DNA of 64,000 nt from Ligustrum vulgare (taxonomy: Eukaryota; Streptophyta; Magnoliopsida; Lamiales; Oleaceae): contig OY743172.1 of the NCBI GenBank assembly GCA_963555705.1, positions 65,864,602-65,928,601 of the forward strand. Reading direction: 5' to 3'. A program made the position numbers and the translations under genes. Position 1 is the first letter of the stretch. Each line of letters opens with the position of its first letter. The notes under the pieces were generated by a model. That model did not search any database, was not told the DNA's origin, and was given only the letters and a program-made list of their open reading frames with translations. Below are positions 1 through 11,098 of the stretch, piece after piece.

Positions 1-43
1 GTTTTGTAATCTGGGTCTCTATTAATTCTTCTGTCAATTGTAG

Positions 44-1379
44 ACGTGATAATGCGAAGGCTGTGGAGATACTTACAAGGGATTTGAAAGTGTTCTCGAG
101 TTTTAATGAAGACCTCTTTAAGGAAATAACTATGCTCCTCACCTTGCAAGATTTTAGGTAATGTGCATTGATTAAAAGTATGATAGCAATTGTCATTGAA
201 ATTTATTTTGTGATAGATTGAGTTCAACTTATTATTATTATTTATTTATTTCATTTAGTGCATAGCAAGATAATTTCCCAAAAATTATTACCAACAGAGA
301 AAAAATTGTTGTCAAGATTAGATTCAGGTTGCACAATGTCAATTTTACACTCAACATGGAGCAGAAATCGAATGGTTATGGTGTTTTCGTGGGATGGATT
401 GGGAAATTTTGGGCAACCAGTTAGGTCCAGAGATATTTAGGGGAGGTGGAATCATTAATGGGGTTACAGAATTATTTGGAGAAACGCTAGTTTGAGTAAC
501 CACGTCGTCTGCTGATTTTACTTGTTGACATTTACTTAACTTTTCTATGTATGATTTTGAATTAACTTAATTTTTTGTTACTAAATGAACATTGGATTGA
601 AGATAAGGACTGATAGAATTATGTAATACAATTTCCAAATGTTGCTATATGCTGTTTTTTTTAATTACACAAGCTCACTCAAATTTTCAATACCCTAGTT
701 ATTGAAGATATTCCCAAGTGTTAACTTCACTTCTCCAAAATATCACGTTTTCTACTTGTTGGTAATAAGAGGATTTGGGCTTTTATAATTTTATTTTTTT
801 TAAATATGAGAGTACAACAAATTCATGCTTAAGGTGATAGGACATAATTGTGTGTAAAAATCATGACCTAGTGGTAAAGATTGTTCTCTGCCTTTGGCTC
901 CATTTTGTGAACTTTCACTGGTTTTCCGAACTTTTTCTCTTTATACATGCTAATCTCACTCGCATTTGGTGCAGAAATTTCTTTAACCAGGGAGAATGAT
1001 CAGCTTTCTAAGTATGGTGATACCAAGTTAGCTAGGGGTACAATGCTTGTTGAGCTAAAAAAAACTGATTGAGGCAAATCCGCTCTTTCGTGATAAACTT
1101 CAGTTCCCCAAGTTAAAGAACTCAAGACTGTGGACACTAATAAACCAAAGGTAATTCTAAACAGTAAAGGACTAGTAATATAGCTCTTATGTGATTTGTT
1201 TAATATGTGAATGAAATTATCACCTGTTTGTTGAGTTGCAGTTGCAGTTTGAATTGGCAGCACTAGCTCTGTAAGAATCCAAAGCCTAATCCTGATATAA
1301 AAACCCTTTTTGTTGACCATACTTTCGGACAACCAAATGGTGCCAGAGCACCATCCCCAGTCACTAATCAGTTGATGAA
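44..1379 (+). pseudogene. TOPLESS-related corepressor gene fragment, three exons, broken
   Basis: Three exon-like blocks with good splice borders read as a TOPLESS/TPR protein: 44-157 (reads DNAKAVEILTRDLKVFSSF then FNEDLFKEI), 991-1150 (ENDQLSKYGDTK, then LIEANPLFRDKLQFP) and 1247-1379 (KNPKPNPDIKTLF, GARAPSPVTNQLM). This is the stretch after the LisH/CTLH domains of TPL proteins, which repress transcription with EAR-motif partners. The exon borders fit those I know for TPL genes. Two lesions are visible: one extra A in the A-run near 1057-1063 shifts the frame before LIEANPL, and a TAG replaces the Gln of NWQHQLCKN in the third block. Similarity stops abruptly near 1379, before the WD40 repeats. 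Introns are kept, so this is a DNA-level copy and not a processed one. The left part may continue outside the window. Identity is firm; that it is non-functional is very likely. Confidence 0.88.
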
Positions 1380-2209
1380 TTCAAGATTTTTGTTAGCTAT
1401 TATTAATTAGTTTTAAATTTGATTTGGTTTTAAATAGAGTTTATTGTTGAATTTGTGATGTTGAGGAGTTAGGGATTGATGTTGGAAGTTATTTGAGGTG
1501 TTGGTTTGATTTTTAAATTATTATGTTGGTTATAATGTTTTTCTATAGGTTGACTAAGTCCAATTTATAGGGGAAGTTCTGTCGAAATTTCTATAGAATT
1601 TTTTACAATAGAAGGGAAGGAAAGAGAAGTTAACACGCCTAAGTTTATGTTTTACACTTTGGGTGAAAGCTCATTTTCCTTGGTGGTAGATCTAACATCT
1701 GTCATCGATGCATTTCACGTATCTGGTCTAGTAGATTGATTTAGGACAAGTCATATCAATTTCTATGAAATCACATTTGAAAGATATAAATGTATTTTGC
1801 TTTTAACTCTATTTTTTTATTTTTTCTACCATTTATTAAGTAAAGCGTGACATTCACTTATAACTTTGCTCAAATTTATTATAGGTGTAACTTTGAAGAT
1901 GGACCGAATTTTGCGATCTAAAGGTGCAGTTATATTACGGGATGAAGTTGATATTCCTGTAGTAAAATATATCTTTTATCAAATGATGATGTTCTTTTGC
2001 GAATTTGTTAAACATTATCAACATTTTCTTTCGTGAATTTGTTATTCTGTATTGTGGATTTATTAGACATTATCAAGACTTTATTTTGTATGGATTTGAA
2101 AATTCATAATGTATTTACTTTTGTTTTTTATTTAAAATACCATTTTAATGAAGTAATTAGAAAAATTTGGGTTTTATAAATTATTTGTTCAATAATATTT
2201 AAAATATAT
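1380..2209. other. Unassigned AT-rich stretch
   Basis: No exon of the TOPLESS family continues here. A short possible reading frame near 1900-1965 (MDRILRSKGAVIL) is not recognised. The stretch sits between the TOPLESS fragment and the CACTA-type end, so it may be interior of that transposon. An (AT)n run lies at 2205-2228. Confidence 0.4.
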
Positions 2210-2228
2210 ATATATATATATATATATA

Positions 2229-2633
2229 GCAGCGTTCAAAAAATGTTGCAAAAGGGTCTACGGCAACACTCAATAAATGTTGGAAAAGGTTGGGTTAAAA
2301 GTTTTTGCAATACTTTAAAAACATTGTAAAAGGGTTTACAGCAACACTTAATAAATATTGCAAAAGGGTTTACGGCAACACTTAATAAACGTTGCAAAAT
2401 GGTCTACCGCAACACTTAATAAACGTTGCAAAATGGTCTACCGCAACACTTAATAAACGTTGCAAAAGGTCTATTACAACGTTTATTTCAATCTTTTGCA
2501 ACATTCAAAAAACGTTGTAAAAAGTTTTTTCTCTACGACAACACTGCGATTTGCAACACTTGTCAAACGTTGCAAAAACCTTTTGGCAACATTTTTTGAG
2601 TCTTGTAAAAGGCTATTTTTGTTGTAATGTGTA
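2229..2633 (+). mobile_element. CACTA-type transposon end with subterminal repeats (right end)
   Basis: The stretch is built of many direct and inverted copies of a word close to AACGTTGCAAAAGG, including an exact 34-bp tandem unit (GCAACACTTAATAAACG plus 17 more bases) around 2350-2460. It ends in TTTTTGTTGTAATGTG, which reads CACATTACAACAAAAA on the other strand, a decayed form of the CACTA terminus. Dense subterminal repeats are typical of plant CACTA (En/Spm) elements. The left end was not found in the window. A related left end is at 20151. Confidence 0.7.
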
Positions 2634-2639
2634 GCTAGC

Positions 2640-3033
2640 GATCTCAAATTTTTCATACTTGATACTTTCTAATGATGAAATTAAGTGGCATGTAAAATTT
2701 AAATACAAGTCGAATAGTCATCCATGATTACCTTACAAAAACTACAATTGAAATGTTTAGTGCCTTTGTTTGGTTTTCATTAAAAAAAAAATTTATTTTT
2801 CTGCGGTGATAAATCTCAACCATCAATTAAAAGTCAAGTCCACAATATTTGATTTTTCAACCAAATTTCAAACATCCATTCTCCTACAAATAAATAAGAA
2901 TCAAGAGCATTTATAGGCCAAAATGAAAAATAAACAAGCTTCAATTGTTTTCATGGCATCTATTGACATGTTTCTTAATTTTTTTTCCTGGTTCAATTGC
3001 GTCACATATTAATTACTAAATATGTATTATATC
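2640..3033. other. Intergenic, nothing recognised
   Basis: AT-rich sequence with no convincing reading frame, RNA or repeat end. Confidence 0.5.
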
Positions 3034-3041
3034 GATCAAAG

Positions 3042-3680
3042 TAGAGATGACAATGGGTTGAGTTTGTCAAATTCATACCCTACCCAGTACCCACTAGAAA
3101 TTTACAAACTTATATACTCATTTAAAAGACGAAGGTGCGTATGCTTTTATTCTCATTTGAAACCCATTACCTATTTTTTGTTTTTCATTTTTTATTTTTT
3201 TTAAACCCTTGTTGTGGAACTATATAATATGTCAAGTGTGTATATATTTAGCAAAATCATAAAAGCAATAGAAAAATTGTTGAACTAGGCTGGAATAAAC
3301 CAAAGCAATAGAGAGTTTATTTTTAAAAAGCTCTTACCGTGAATCTAAATTTTTAAGGAAGTAACAAAGACTAATCAAGTAATCATCCCATCTTAATAAT
3401 TGAGTTTACTGATGGACGTCTAGATTAATGCATTTTTTTTTCTTTTTACAACAACTTTTGTTTTAAATTTTATAGTTTATTAAAGAAATTAATGGGTATT
3501 TGGTTCGAGTATTAGTCTTGCAGTAAAACTCACACCCTACTCATACTCATGTCAGGTTTTAAAAAAAATTAAAACTTACTTCCATACATAACCCACAAAC
3601 ACATTAAGTCGGGTAATCTCCACCCGTTTATGTTGAATCTTAAACGGGTATCGAATTCGTGGGTATTATTGTCATCCTTA
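3042..3680. mobile_element. Non-autonomous hAT-type element
   Basis: The left end reads TAGAGATGACAATGGGT and the right end, read on the minus strand, TAAGGATGACAATAATACCC, so the termini are inverted repeats of the TAGRGATGACAAT type common in plant hAT elements. Flanking 8-bp direct repeats are GATCAAAG (3034-3041) and TGTCAAAG (3681-3688), six of eight matching, as expected for an old hAT insertion. No transposase frame is present. Confidence 0.75.
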
Positions 3681-3688
3681 TGTCAAAG

Positions 3689-5365
3689 TTAAGTCACGTA
3701 GTGTTAGATAATAAGATTTGAAATTCCATCTTAATTATTAAGCCTTGCTGAGGGGTAGTCTAAATCTTTATATGTTAATATTTTCATTGTTAATCGATGT
3801 TGGTTCATGCTTAACACCCCCGATCAACTTGGAACCCCCGAGGTCATTGTCCATTGGAATGGATCATCTTGGACCCTGTATATTCTTTTTAGTCTTAATC
3901 AAATCGAATTTCTAGCTTGAGTTTTATAACCTATGATACTAAGAGTTATAGATTCATTAAACATTTGTTTGCTAATTCAAATCTATGCAAGCATTGACAA
4001 TATTTAATCGCGTTATAGAAGATTTTAAAGTCTTGAAGTCTTGTGTCTTGCAATTAATGCACTTCAATACTGTTTACCAAACATACTCACAAATCACTGC
4101 ACCGATGAGTCGGGCAGTTGTAGGAATGGTGACTCACAGGCAAGCACATGGCCCCAAGTCCAAGTCCCATTTATCAAACACCACAATGGAAGGTTAGATA
4201 GAGGTAAGTAGAGACACTTGGCTAAAATCAAGAACCAGTGAGATATGCAGACATGGGTCATATTCATTGATTCGAATCAGTCTTTTATTGCTGGAGGGAC
4301 CAATTCCCAGTCCCTTCATCTGCACAAAACCCATCAGCCCCTGCCTGTTTCACAAAATTCCAACTTCTTTTTGAAATTTTTAATAAAACAAATGGCAAAG
4401 CTACAAATTCTTCATTGTCATTCACATGGGGAAAGGAAGAAATGAAAAGAGGAAAAATATATATAAGATTATGTTTTATTTCAATAATAATTTAATTACA
4501 ACACTCAAAAAGCCCAAAAAAAAAAAAAAAAAAAAAAGGCCCCCATAGACCTTTGTAATGTGGTAGGCTAACTTTAGCCATTAAGAAAAGAAAAGAAAAG
4601 AAAGAAACACTCTTTCCCTCTCTTTTGGGGCAAAAAAAAAAAAAAAAATTACAAAAATATAATGGAGCCTGCATCCATTGCACTCACGTACAACACTCAA
4701 AAGTTAAAAGAAAGAGCCTTTTTTTTTCCCCCCGCCAAAAAAGCAAAAATGCATGCACACGTGTCTAATACACTGTAAGCACGTAGAGACATTGCCACTC
4801 GTAAACTCAAAAAAAAAAAAAAAAAAAAGTAAATAAAAAAGTGATGGAGGCTGGAGTCGATCTTATTCTCACTTTTCCTTTTACTTTCTGTATTCAATAG
4901 CAGCTGAAGCAATGATGACAACCAAGATGAGGAATTTGACTTATATGATCCCATGAATTTATACGTCTTACTTTTATTTTCTCAACTCCATTGATTAATC
5001 AAATCCCTATGGTCCCACAATCTCTTCATTTCATTCAATAATCAATGTTGCCTTTGAATTCAATCACTCCCAACTTCATTAGTGTGCTCCATCACTCCAC
5101 TTGTATTAAACAATCATCTCTTCTTGCACCAAAATGATATGTACCAAATCTCTTCCCTTGGGAATCTGCATAGCCTTCATCAATACAAGGCTATGCCCAC
5201 TTCTTCTTCTTCTTCTTCTTTTTTTTTTTTTAAAAAAAAAAACTGTCCAAACTCTTGTACATATATATTATAACTCATGTCAATTTTTACCTCACAACTC
5301 TCCCCAAAAAAAATAAAAAATAATGAGGATTTTATTTTTACCCAAACCTGGACCACCATTTTCTT
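3689..5365. other. Intergenic region downstream of CYCD1, with poly(A)/poly(T) runs
   Basis: No supported gene. Homopolymer runs occur near 4510-4540, 4630-4650, 4808-4830 and 5217-5242, and a (TTC)n run at 5201-5220. The part next to 5365 must hold the 3' untranslated region and polyadenylation site of the minus-strand cyclin gene, but I cannot place the cleavage site. Confidence 0.5.
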
Positions 5366-8165
5366 TTAATCAGAGCTTCCTTTGTCATCATCCATCCACA
5401 AGCCATTATTTAATTTTCTCCTCTTATAAGAAATTGAAGACGGGGAGGATGAGGATGATGAGTCGCTTGACATACTTGCCAGAGTCATGACCCAGAGATG
5501 GGGTAACATTGTTGGTTGTTTCCTTGGCCTATTTTTGATAACAATCTGCCTCATCAATCTATAGCAACCGTTGATCTTGTCCTGCCACCAAAAATCAATA
5601 AAAATAAAATATAATGATAAAATAAATCTGTAGGTTCGTTAATTAATGCACTTTCCTAAACATCTGCACAACATAGAGATCGAGAGATTGTATTAATTTC
5701 TTACTCTGTGAAGTCCACCACACCAAGACTCAGCATGTTGAGCATTAATAAAAGAGAAATTTGGCAGATCAGTTGCTGCACAAAGTATTGTTGCAGCAGC
5801 AATGCATGATGGTCTGTAATTAAGGAAGCTGGCCTCTATTTACATAAACAACAAGAAATTTATTTCAAAAAATCTTCATTAATCTCTCTACCTTTAATAT
5901 AGGTCTGTCTGGAAATTAATAGTTGTACTTCAATCGAGATTCAGATACCTTGAATATATGAAAGAATAATCTCGTTGGCTCTTGACGTAAGGAACATAGT
6001 ATAACTTCCGGAGGGGTCGATCTTTTTTAAGAAGAAATTGAGATAGTCAAAGGGAGAAATGGATCTTAGCCTCCAATCTAATACACGCAGCACAAGCAGC
6101 TCCATTCTTTGGATATATCTTGGTTCAAAAATAAATTTTGCACCTTCAACCTAACAAAGGAAAATTCGCTCAATTATGGCAACTTCAAATAATTAAGCTT
6201 TTCTTGGATCTATATTCATGAGAAAATTACCTGAAGATCCAATAAAGGAGGAACCACAAGTTCTTCCATTTTAGCAGCTAATGACAAGCATGCTACGGAC
6301 AACAGCTGCAATGGCCATCCATTCATTTTCTGCAATTATCAGATCGAACTCACCAACTTAATAAACTGCATTACTAGTGATTAGATAAATAACCCAACTG
6401 GATTTCGCATTCCAAAGTTGTTAAAAAGAGACAAATGGACAGTCCTTAACATATTACAAAAAAACATGCTTAGATTTAATTGGGAATCTTATCGTCATTA
6501 TTCACGTACATAACTGCTATTAGCATTATGATTTTCTTCAATAAATCATCTCAATTATTTAGTTTCTAATAAGGATTAAAATCAGATTTTTACTAAATTT
6601 TTTGATAAAAAATTGATGAAATGTGAATAAAAAATTGTGAATCCATAAATACGTGAATATAATTAAATTAATTATGACTAAAAATGTAAAGCTACATAAT
6701 GGAAACGAGGCTCAAGCCTTTTGCCTTTTGTACATGGGAACGCCTTCTATTACATGTACACTATTTGGGTGACTTTTTGCTCCATTGTACCAATAGATTT
6801 GTTCATTTAAAAGGGTAGACAATAACATGTACCTACCCAAAAATTAATAAAGAAAAAGAAAAAAGTATAACTAACTAATAAAGTTTGTACTTGTAACAAA
6901 ACAAGCGCATTACAAAATGATTAATTAATTAATCTTGCTAGATTAAATTCCATTATTTGAAAATCAAATGTATTCAACATTCAATCTTAATAATCCATTT
7001 TAATCAAATTTATCATTTTTTATTTTTTAAATATTTTTTAACCACACGTTCTATAAAAACTATTCAAAATCACGTTATTCCCAAATAATGGGGGCCAAAC
7101 ATTGGCTTATATAATCTATTTAGAATAAGATGAAGCCCCTATTTGGTAACAATTAAAATTCAGATTTTAATTTAAGTCAAAGTCAACCATTAATCTCAAT
7201 CACATATTTAGGTCCCAAAACTATTCAATCACACATCTTATCCATTTTTTTTATTAAAATCTATTAAAAAATCTATTTTAATCACCAACTAAAATGAAGA
7301 AATAAAATATTTGATAATAACGGAAGTTTTACCGGCAAACATTGAGAGTGGACGAAACGATCAAAGTAATTGACGGAGAGATACACCGTTAACGGCTGGA
7401 AGCCATAGTATTTTTGCACCTGCACACGCAAAACAAAATTTCAGTGCACTGTCTCCTGTGTACAAAGTGCGCCGCAGAATCTATATTACGCCGAAAAAAC
7501 CCGTTACACGACCCGATTCTATCTGACCATGATCGAAGCGTTGATTTAGCCCCCGACGCATACTAGCACAGCTAGTCATGCTAAAATGCGCCACTCTGAT
7601 GAAGGAACATTGATGTTTCTATGTATTAAAAATCGTTGGGGGCCGTGATATCATTTTCATAAGAATAATTCTAGATGGACATTTTTTGTAGACATTTTAA
7701 AGTGACACGGTTATATGTCATACATTCATTGGTATTCATTGGTTGGTGAAAATAACTACCCATCACTTATTTTTTCACCACCCAATGAATGTGTGACATG
7801 TCATAATGTCACTTAAAAATGTCTCTAAAAAATGTCCTCCTAGAATCACTCTTTTCATAATCGAATCTGTTCAAGGTAGAGAAATAACTGAATACCTTGA
7901 TAATCCATGCAATATATTCTCCTCTAATAGATGAATCAAGGTATTGAGTAGTAGAATGAAATTCTTCGACGAAATCTCGCTCGTCATCAATAAGTCCGGC
8001 AATCGATTCTTCGACTTCCGGAGACTGAGAATCCAGGTCCGAAGAGTATTCTGACGAAACTTCTCCTATGATAATACTGGAGTCCTCGCCGCATAGGAGG
8101 TCGGAGAAGCAGTTGGAGTACGAGATTGACATAGTGGATGTGATAGCCGGTAGCTCCTCATTCAT
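5366..8165 (-). CDS. CYCD1;1: D-type cyclin, CYCD1 subgroup (six exons)
   Basis: Regulatory cyclin that, in this family, activates CDKA in the nucleus and drives phosphorylation of the retinoblastoma-related protein at G1/S. Exons, in coding order: 7896-8165, 7333-7419, 6231-6329, 5949-6150, 5705-5835 and 5366-5581, all with GT-AG introns; they join to 1005 nt, 334 residues, close to the usual CYCD1 length. The RBR-binding motif LxCxE is L23-L-C25-G-E27. The cyclin box runs from about residue 80 (AWIIK) through FQPLTVYLSVNYFDRF, LSLAAKMEELVVPPL and MELLVLRVLDWRLRSISPF. A Ser run and a basic KRRK (316-319) lie near the C-terminus, as in Arabidopsis CYCD1;1. The start may be M1 (8165) or M12 (8132); M12 looks closer to relatives. 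No frame lesion is seen, so it is probably active. Intron 1 carries a MITE. Confidence 0.93.
7663..7851. mobile_element. Mutator-type MITE in intron 1 of CYCD1
   Basis: A 189-bp element whose ends are long inverted repeats: GAATAATTCTAG...GGACATTTTTTG on the left and GAGTGATTCTAG...GGACATTTTTTA on the right, read inward, continuing to GTGACA. It is flanked by a perfect 9-bp duplication TTTTCATAA (7654-7662 and 7852-7860). Nine-bp duplications and long inverted ends mark Mutator-like MITEs. The exon 1 donor site is only about 45 bp away. Confidence 0.9.
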
Positions 8166-8240
8166 CTCTAATCATTTTCATTGTTTTTATGGTTTAACAA
8201 ATTCGCCGGAGAGTCGTCGGATAAGAAGCCGGAATAGTGA

Positions 8241-8301
8241 CGGGGAGAAAAGACAGAGAGTGAGAGTGAAAGGCAGAGGGAGAGGGAGAGGGAGAGTAGG
8301 T
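8241..8301 (-). promoter_or_regulatory. Pyrimidine-rich leader of CYCD1
   Basis: On the minus strand this is a CT-rich tract (CTCTCCCTCTCCCTCTCCC). Such tracts are common in plant 5' untranslated regions just upstream of the start codon. It lies between the proposed TATA box and the ATG. The exact transcription start is unknown. Confidence 0.45.
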
Positions 8302-8343
8302 GTTCCTCTTTTTGTCTATCTGTTTTCTCAAGGATGGAGATGG

Positions 8344-8357
8344 ATATATATAAAAAT
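8344..8357 (-). promoter_or_regulatory. Candidate TATA box of CYCD1
   Basis: The minus strand reads TATTTTTATATATAT here, about 180 bp upstream of the ATG. Start near 8315 would give a leader of about 150 nt that includes the CT-rich tract. This is inferred from position and composition only. Confidence 0.4.
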
Positions 8358-8364
8358 AGTAAAC

Positions 8365-9055
8365 ATGGCTTGTTTTGTTTTATCTTTAATTTTTTAGCGA
8401 ATATGTACCAATTATTAGAGTTTTACTTAAATTTAAACAAGTCTCGATTGAAAAATATCTATAGGCTACAACACTCGAAAATTGAACGGTACTTCAAAAA
8501 TTATCAAATAAGTCGAGATGGCAAAAGAGAACAAAATTAAGTCATTGAGTTTTTACTAAATTTTACGTCATGCTATTCACAAGCTCAAATGGATAAATAA
8601 CTCCATTATTTAAAATTTATAAATTCAAATTATAATGCATAAAATTTAGTAAACTACTTTTTAACTATTCACATTTTCTCTCTCCATTTTTTAACTATAC
8701 ATCTTACTTAGAAAAAGTAATTTTAGAAAGACATTTTTAATTGACATTTTTATGTGACATTGTGACATGTCGCACATACATTGGGTGGTGAAAAAGTAAG
8801 TGATGGAGTAGTTATTTATAACATCCAGTGCATATTAGACATGTCACAAAGTCACTTAATAATGTTAATTTAAAATGTCTCCCTAAAATTATTCACTTAG
8901 AAAACTCAAATAATAAATATTATAAATCAAATTACATTTATTTGAACCGTGAAATCATATGGTTCAATAGTTTGGAATGATCAATATAATCTAGAAAGCA
9001 TTTAGCTCGACATTAATACTTTCGAGACTTGATTAGGACATTGTACCGAACAAAA
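8365..9055 (+). repeat. Tandem-duplicated upstream block, copy A (first part)
   Basis: From about 8371 (TGTTTTGTTTTATCTTTAAT) to 9055 the sequence matches 32369-32700 with scattered changes. Copy A continues, after removal of the Copia element, at 19883-19939, and after removal of the gypsy region at 32286-32368, where copy B begins. Copy A has about 320 bp that copy B lacks (about 8600-8950), including the MITE at 8715-8894. The block starts just upstream of the proposed CYCD1 TATA box. Confidence 0.75.
8715..8894. mobile_element. Mutator-type MITE upstream of CYCD1
   Basis: A 180-bp element with inverted ends AAGTAATTTTAG and GAATAATTTTAG (read inward) followed by related AGACATTTT words. 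A perfect 9-bp duplication ACTTAGAAA lies at 8706-8714 and 8895-8903. It belongs to the same family as the intron 1 MITE and is absent from copy B of the duplicated block. Confidence 0.88.
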
Positions 9056-9850
9056 TGTTGGGCTAAATCTTTTTTAAGCCCATAACTTAATTATGTGGTC
9101 CAGCCCATATATTATTTTGGATCATACAGTAATTAAGACTTGGAGGACCTTTGATACAATTTCAATTTAGAAGTTACCTAACCTAATTGATTCAAAAAGT
9201 AAATACACAGGGTGAATTCTTGTTTAGAGAAAGAGAGAGACACGCAGACAAAGACAAAAAAATTACGCGTAGCGGACTGTGGAAAGAAAAGTTAATGGCT
9301 TTTTCTTTCATTTTTATTACACACACGTAGACACCATATGGAAGAATAATGTGCATTTTTCTTGTATTATTTTGGGGAAGAAAGTGTTATTATTGATGGA
9401 TTCTTCTTTTCCAATTTTTGAGGTTCTCTAAGTATTATCTTAGAATGATTTATGTGATATTTATTCTCCATCGTTGATGTTGTTGTTATGTTCCATCTAT
9501 TGTATTTAGATGATGTATATTTTGGGTGCCAAGATTGATTCTTGAAGGTGTGTATTTGTTAACTCTAGATTTAGGGCAAAAACCTAGGGAAGAAACATTG
9601 TATTCCTATTATTTGGTAATAGTGAAATTGTCGGTTTGCCCCGTCGATTTTTCCTTCTCATTTGAGGGTTTTACGACGTTAAATAATTTATGGTGTTATC
9701 ACTTTTGATATTTATAGTTCGATATTCTATTGCTTTTGGATTGGCTTTTTGAGTTGTTGATTTTCTATTTTAATCACGCGGAGTTTGGGGGAAATATTTG
9801 GCGTTGCTACTTGTGTTGGCAATTCTATTTGTTGTCCGAATTTTCCGAAA
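9056..9850 (+). repeat. 5' LTR of the Copia element
   Basis: Begins TGTTGGGCTAAATC and matches 19087-19882 nearly throughout with scattered substitutions. Its end reads CCGAAA where the 3' LTR has CCGACA, so the terminal CA is mutated here. Confidence 0.93.
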
Positions 9851-9851
9851 G

Positions 9852-9863
9852 TGGTATCAGAGC
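9852..9863 (+). other. Primer binding site of the Copia element
   Basis: TGGTATCAGAGC lies one base after the 5' LTR; it is complementary to the 3' end of initiator Met-tRNA, the usual primer of plant Copia elements. Confidence 0.9.
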
Positions 9864-9886
9864 GAGGTTGGACTGTGTGGATTAAA

Positions 9887-10055
9887 ATGGAGGATCCAGT
9901 TGGTTGTGCTATGATTAGACTCACTAATGATAATTGGATAACTTGGAAGTCTAGGATGGAGGATATCCTTTATTGCAAGGATTTGCATGATCCCATTGAG
10001 GGTGACATAGCTAAATCGAATGATATGTCAAACAATGATTGGACCAAACAGAATA
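9887..10055 (+). pseudogene. Copia gag, N-terminal part (interrupted)
   Basis: ATG at 9887 opens a frame reading MEDPVGCAMIRLTNDNW and ITWKSRMEDILYCKDL, the usual start of a Copia gag (capsid) domain. The frame breaks where the nested three-LTR array enters at 10056. Upstream in-frame methionines lie in the LTR and are not used as starts here. The frame resumes at 15228. Confidence 0.88.
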
Positions 10056-10880
10056 TGATAAGGTTCGAAGCGCGGAAGAAACGCCGGAAAGTTCCGAACT
10101 CAGGTTGTGGTTGGACGGATGAATCATGACCCGATATTCACAACGCGATGGCTCGACGATGCGGAATAAAGAACCACGACTTTTGAAACGCCACAAGGAT
10201 TTGCCCAATCTCCTTGATAAGTCTCTGATTTGAACGCCACAAATATTCTAGCAAATATTTGATAAGTTCTGGATGAATGCCACAAGATAATCAATCTTGA
10301 TAAGTTTGGGTTTGTAATGTGAATCCACACATTAAACAATTGAAAAACATTCAATCTCTGTTTTATTTAATCATCAAAGTCTTAATTTACAATCAATCAA
10401 AAAGGCGTATAAATAAGCAAAATAAAACCCTAATCACTAATTTACTCAAAATAGAATTCTAACTAACCTAAAATAGCTAAAACTGATAAGGAAATAAAAT
10501 AATGAAAAATATTTAAATTCCATCAGCGTCGCAAATCCAGAAGCTGTCTAAAGGCCGTGAGGGTCTTCATTTACGGCCGTGAATTGTGTAATTGAATTAT
10601 GTTACGGCCGTGAATATTTTTGTTACGGCCGTAAATCCTTTTATCCGGTTTATGAATTAGATAGAGAGCATGTTACGGCCGTGATCCTTCATTTATGGTC
10701 GTGATCTTCAAAAGTTACGGTCGTGACCAATCCATCCACGGCCGTGATTTTCGGTTCTTTTCGACACGGTTTGATCATCAAAGCTCGTCGAACCTGCTGA
10801 ATTCTTGTTTTGGCTTGAATATTTAAATTTTCCCGTCAAGCCTGCTATGACTCTGATTGTCGAGGGTCCGGATCACATCA
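10056..10880 (-). repeat. LTR 1 of the array
   Basis: Starts TGATAAGGTTCG and ends GGATCACATCA on the plus strand. An array of eight copies of a word close to TTACGGCCGTGA lies at about 10550-10750, some decayed as CG to TG (TTATGGTCGTGA). In the transcribed orientation the array is about 130-330 nt into the LTR, in presumed U3. Confidence 0.93.
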
Positions 10881-11098
10881 TACTCTCCTTCTTTAGGATG
10901 ATTCGTCCCGAATCATAGCTTTGTTCCTGGTGTTCCACTTCACCCCCTGGATCAAACGGAAAATTTCTGCTTCCATGCCATGAGTTCAATAAATTGGAAT
11001 CCTTTGATTTGCTAACACGGAAGAGATGGAGCTTGAACTTCCTTTGCCATTCGTAGTGTGGTTGAAGCTTCCAGTCATAGTTAACTTGCAAAAACGAT

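Noticed and set aside
258..440. 60-residue ORF in the first TOPLESS intron
   Set aside because: No homology recognised, and it lies between well-defined splice sites at 158 and 990.
1000..1332. 110-residue minus-strand ORF
   Set aside because: It is antisense to the TOPLESS exons, which explain the sequence fully.
2260..2590. CRISPR-like regular repeats
   Set aside because: Repeats are inverted and direct, degenerate and typical of CACTA subterminal regions; the genome is a plant.
4492..4954. Phe-rich minus-strand ORFs
   Set aside because: They are translations of poly(A) runs and lack any domain.
5366..5557. Separate small protein with a Ser-rich tail
   Set aside because: It is the last exon of the cyclin gene; the KRRK tail and splice sites fit CYCD1.
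9785..9886. Start of Copia gag at the upstream Met
   Set aside because: The frame before 9887 lies in the LTR and primer site; translation is expected from the first Met after the primer site.
10548..10750. CRISPR-like or minisatellite array
   Set aside because: Repeats are only 12 bp, spacers are shared by all three LTR copies, and the host is a plant.
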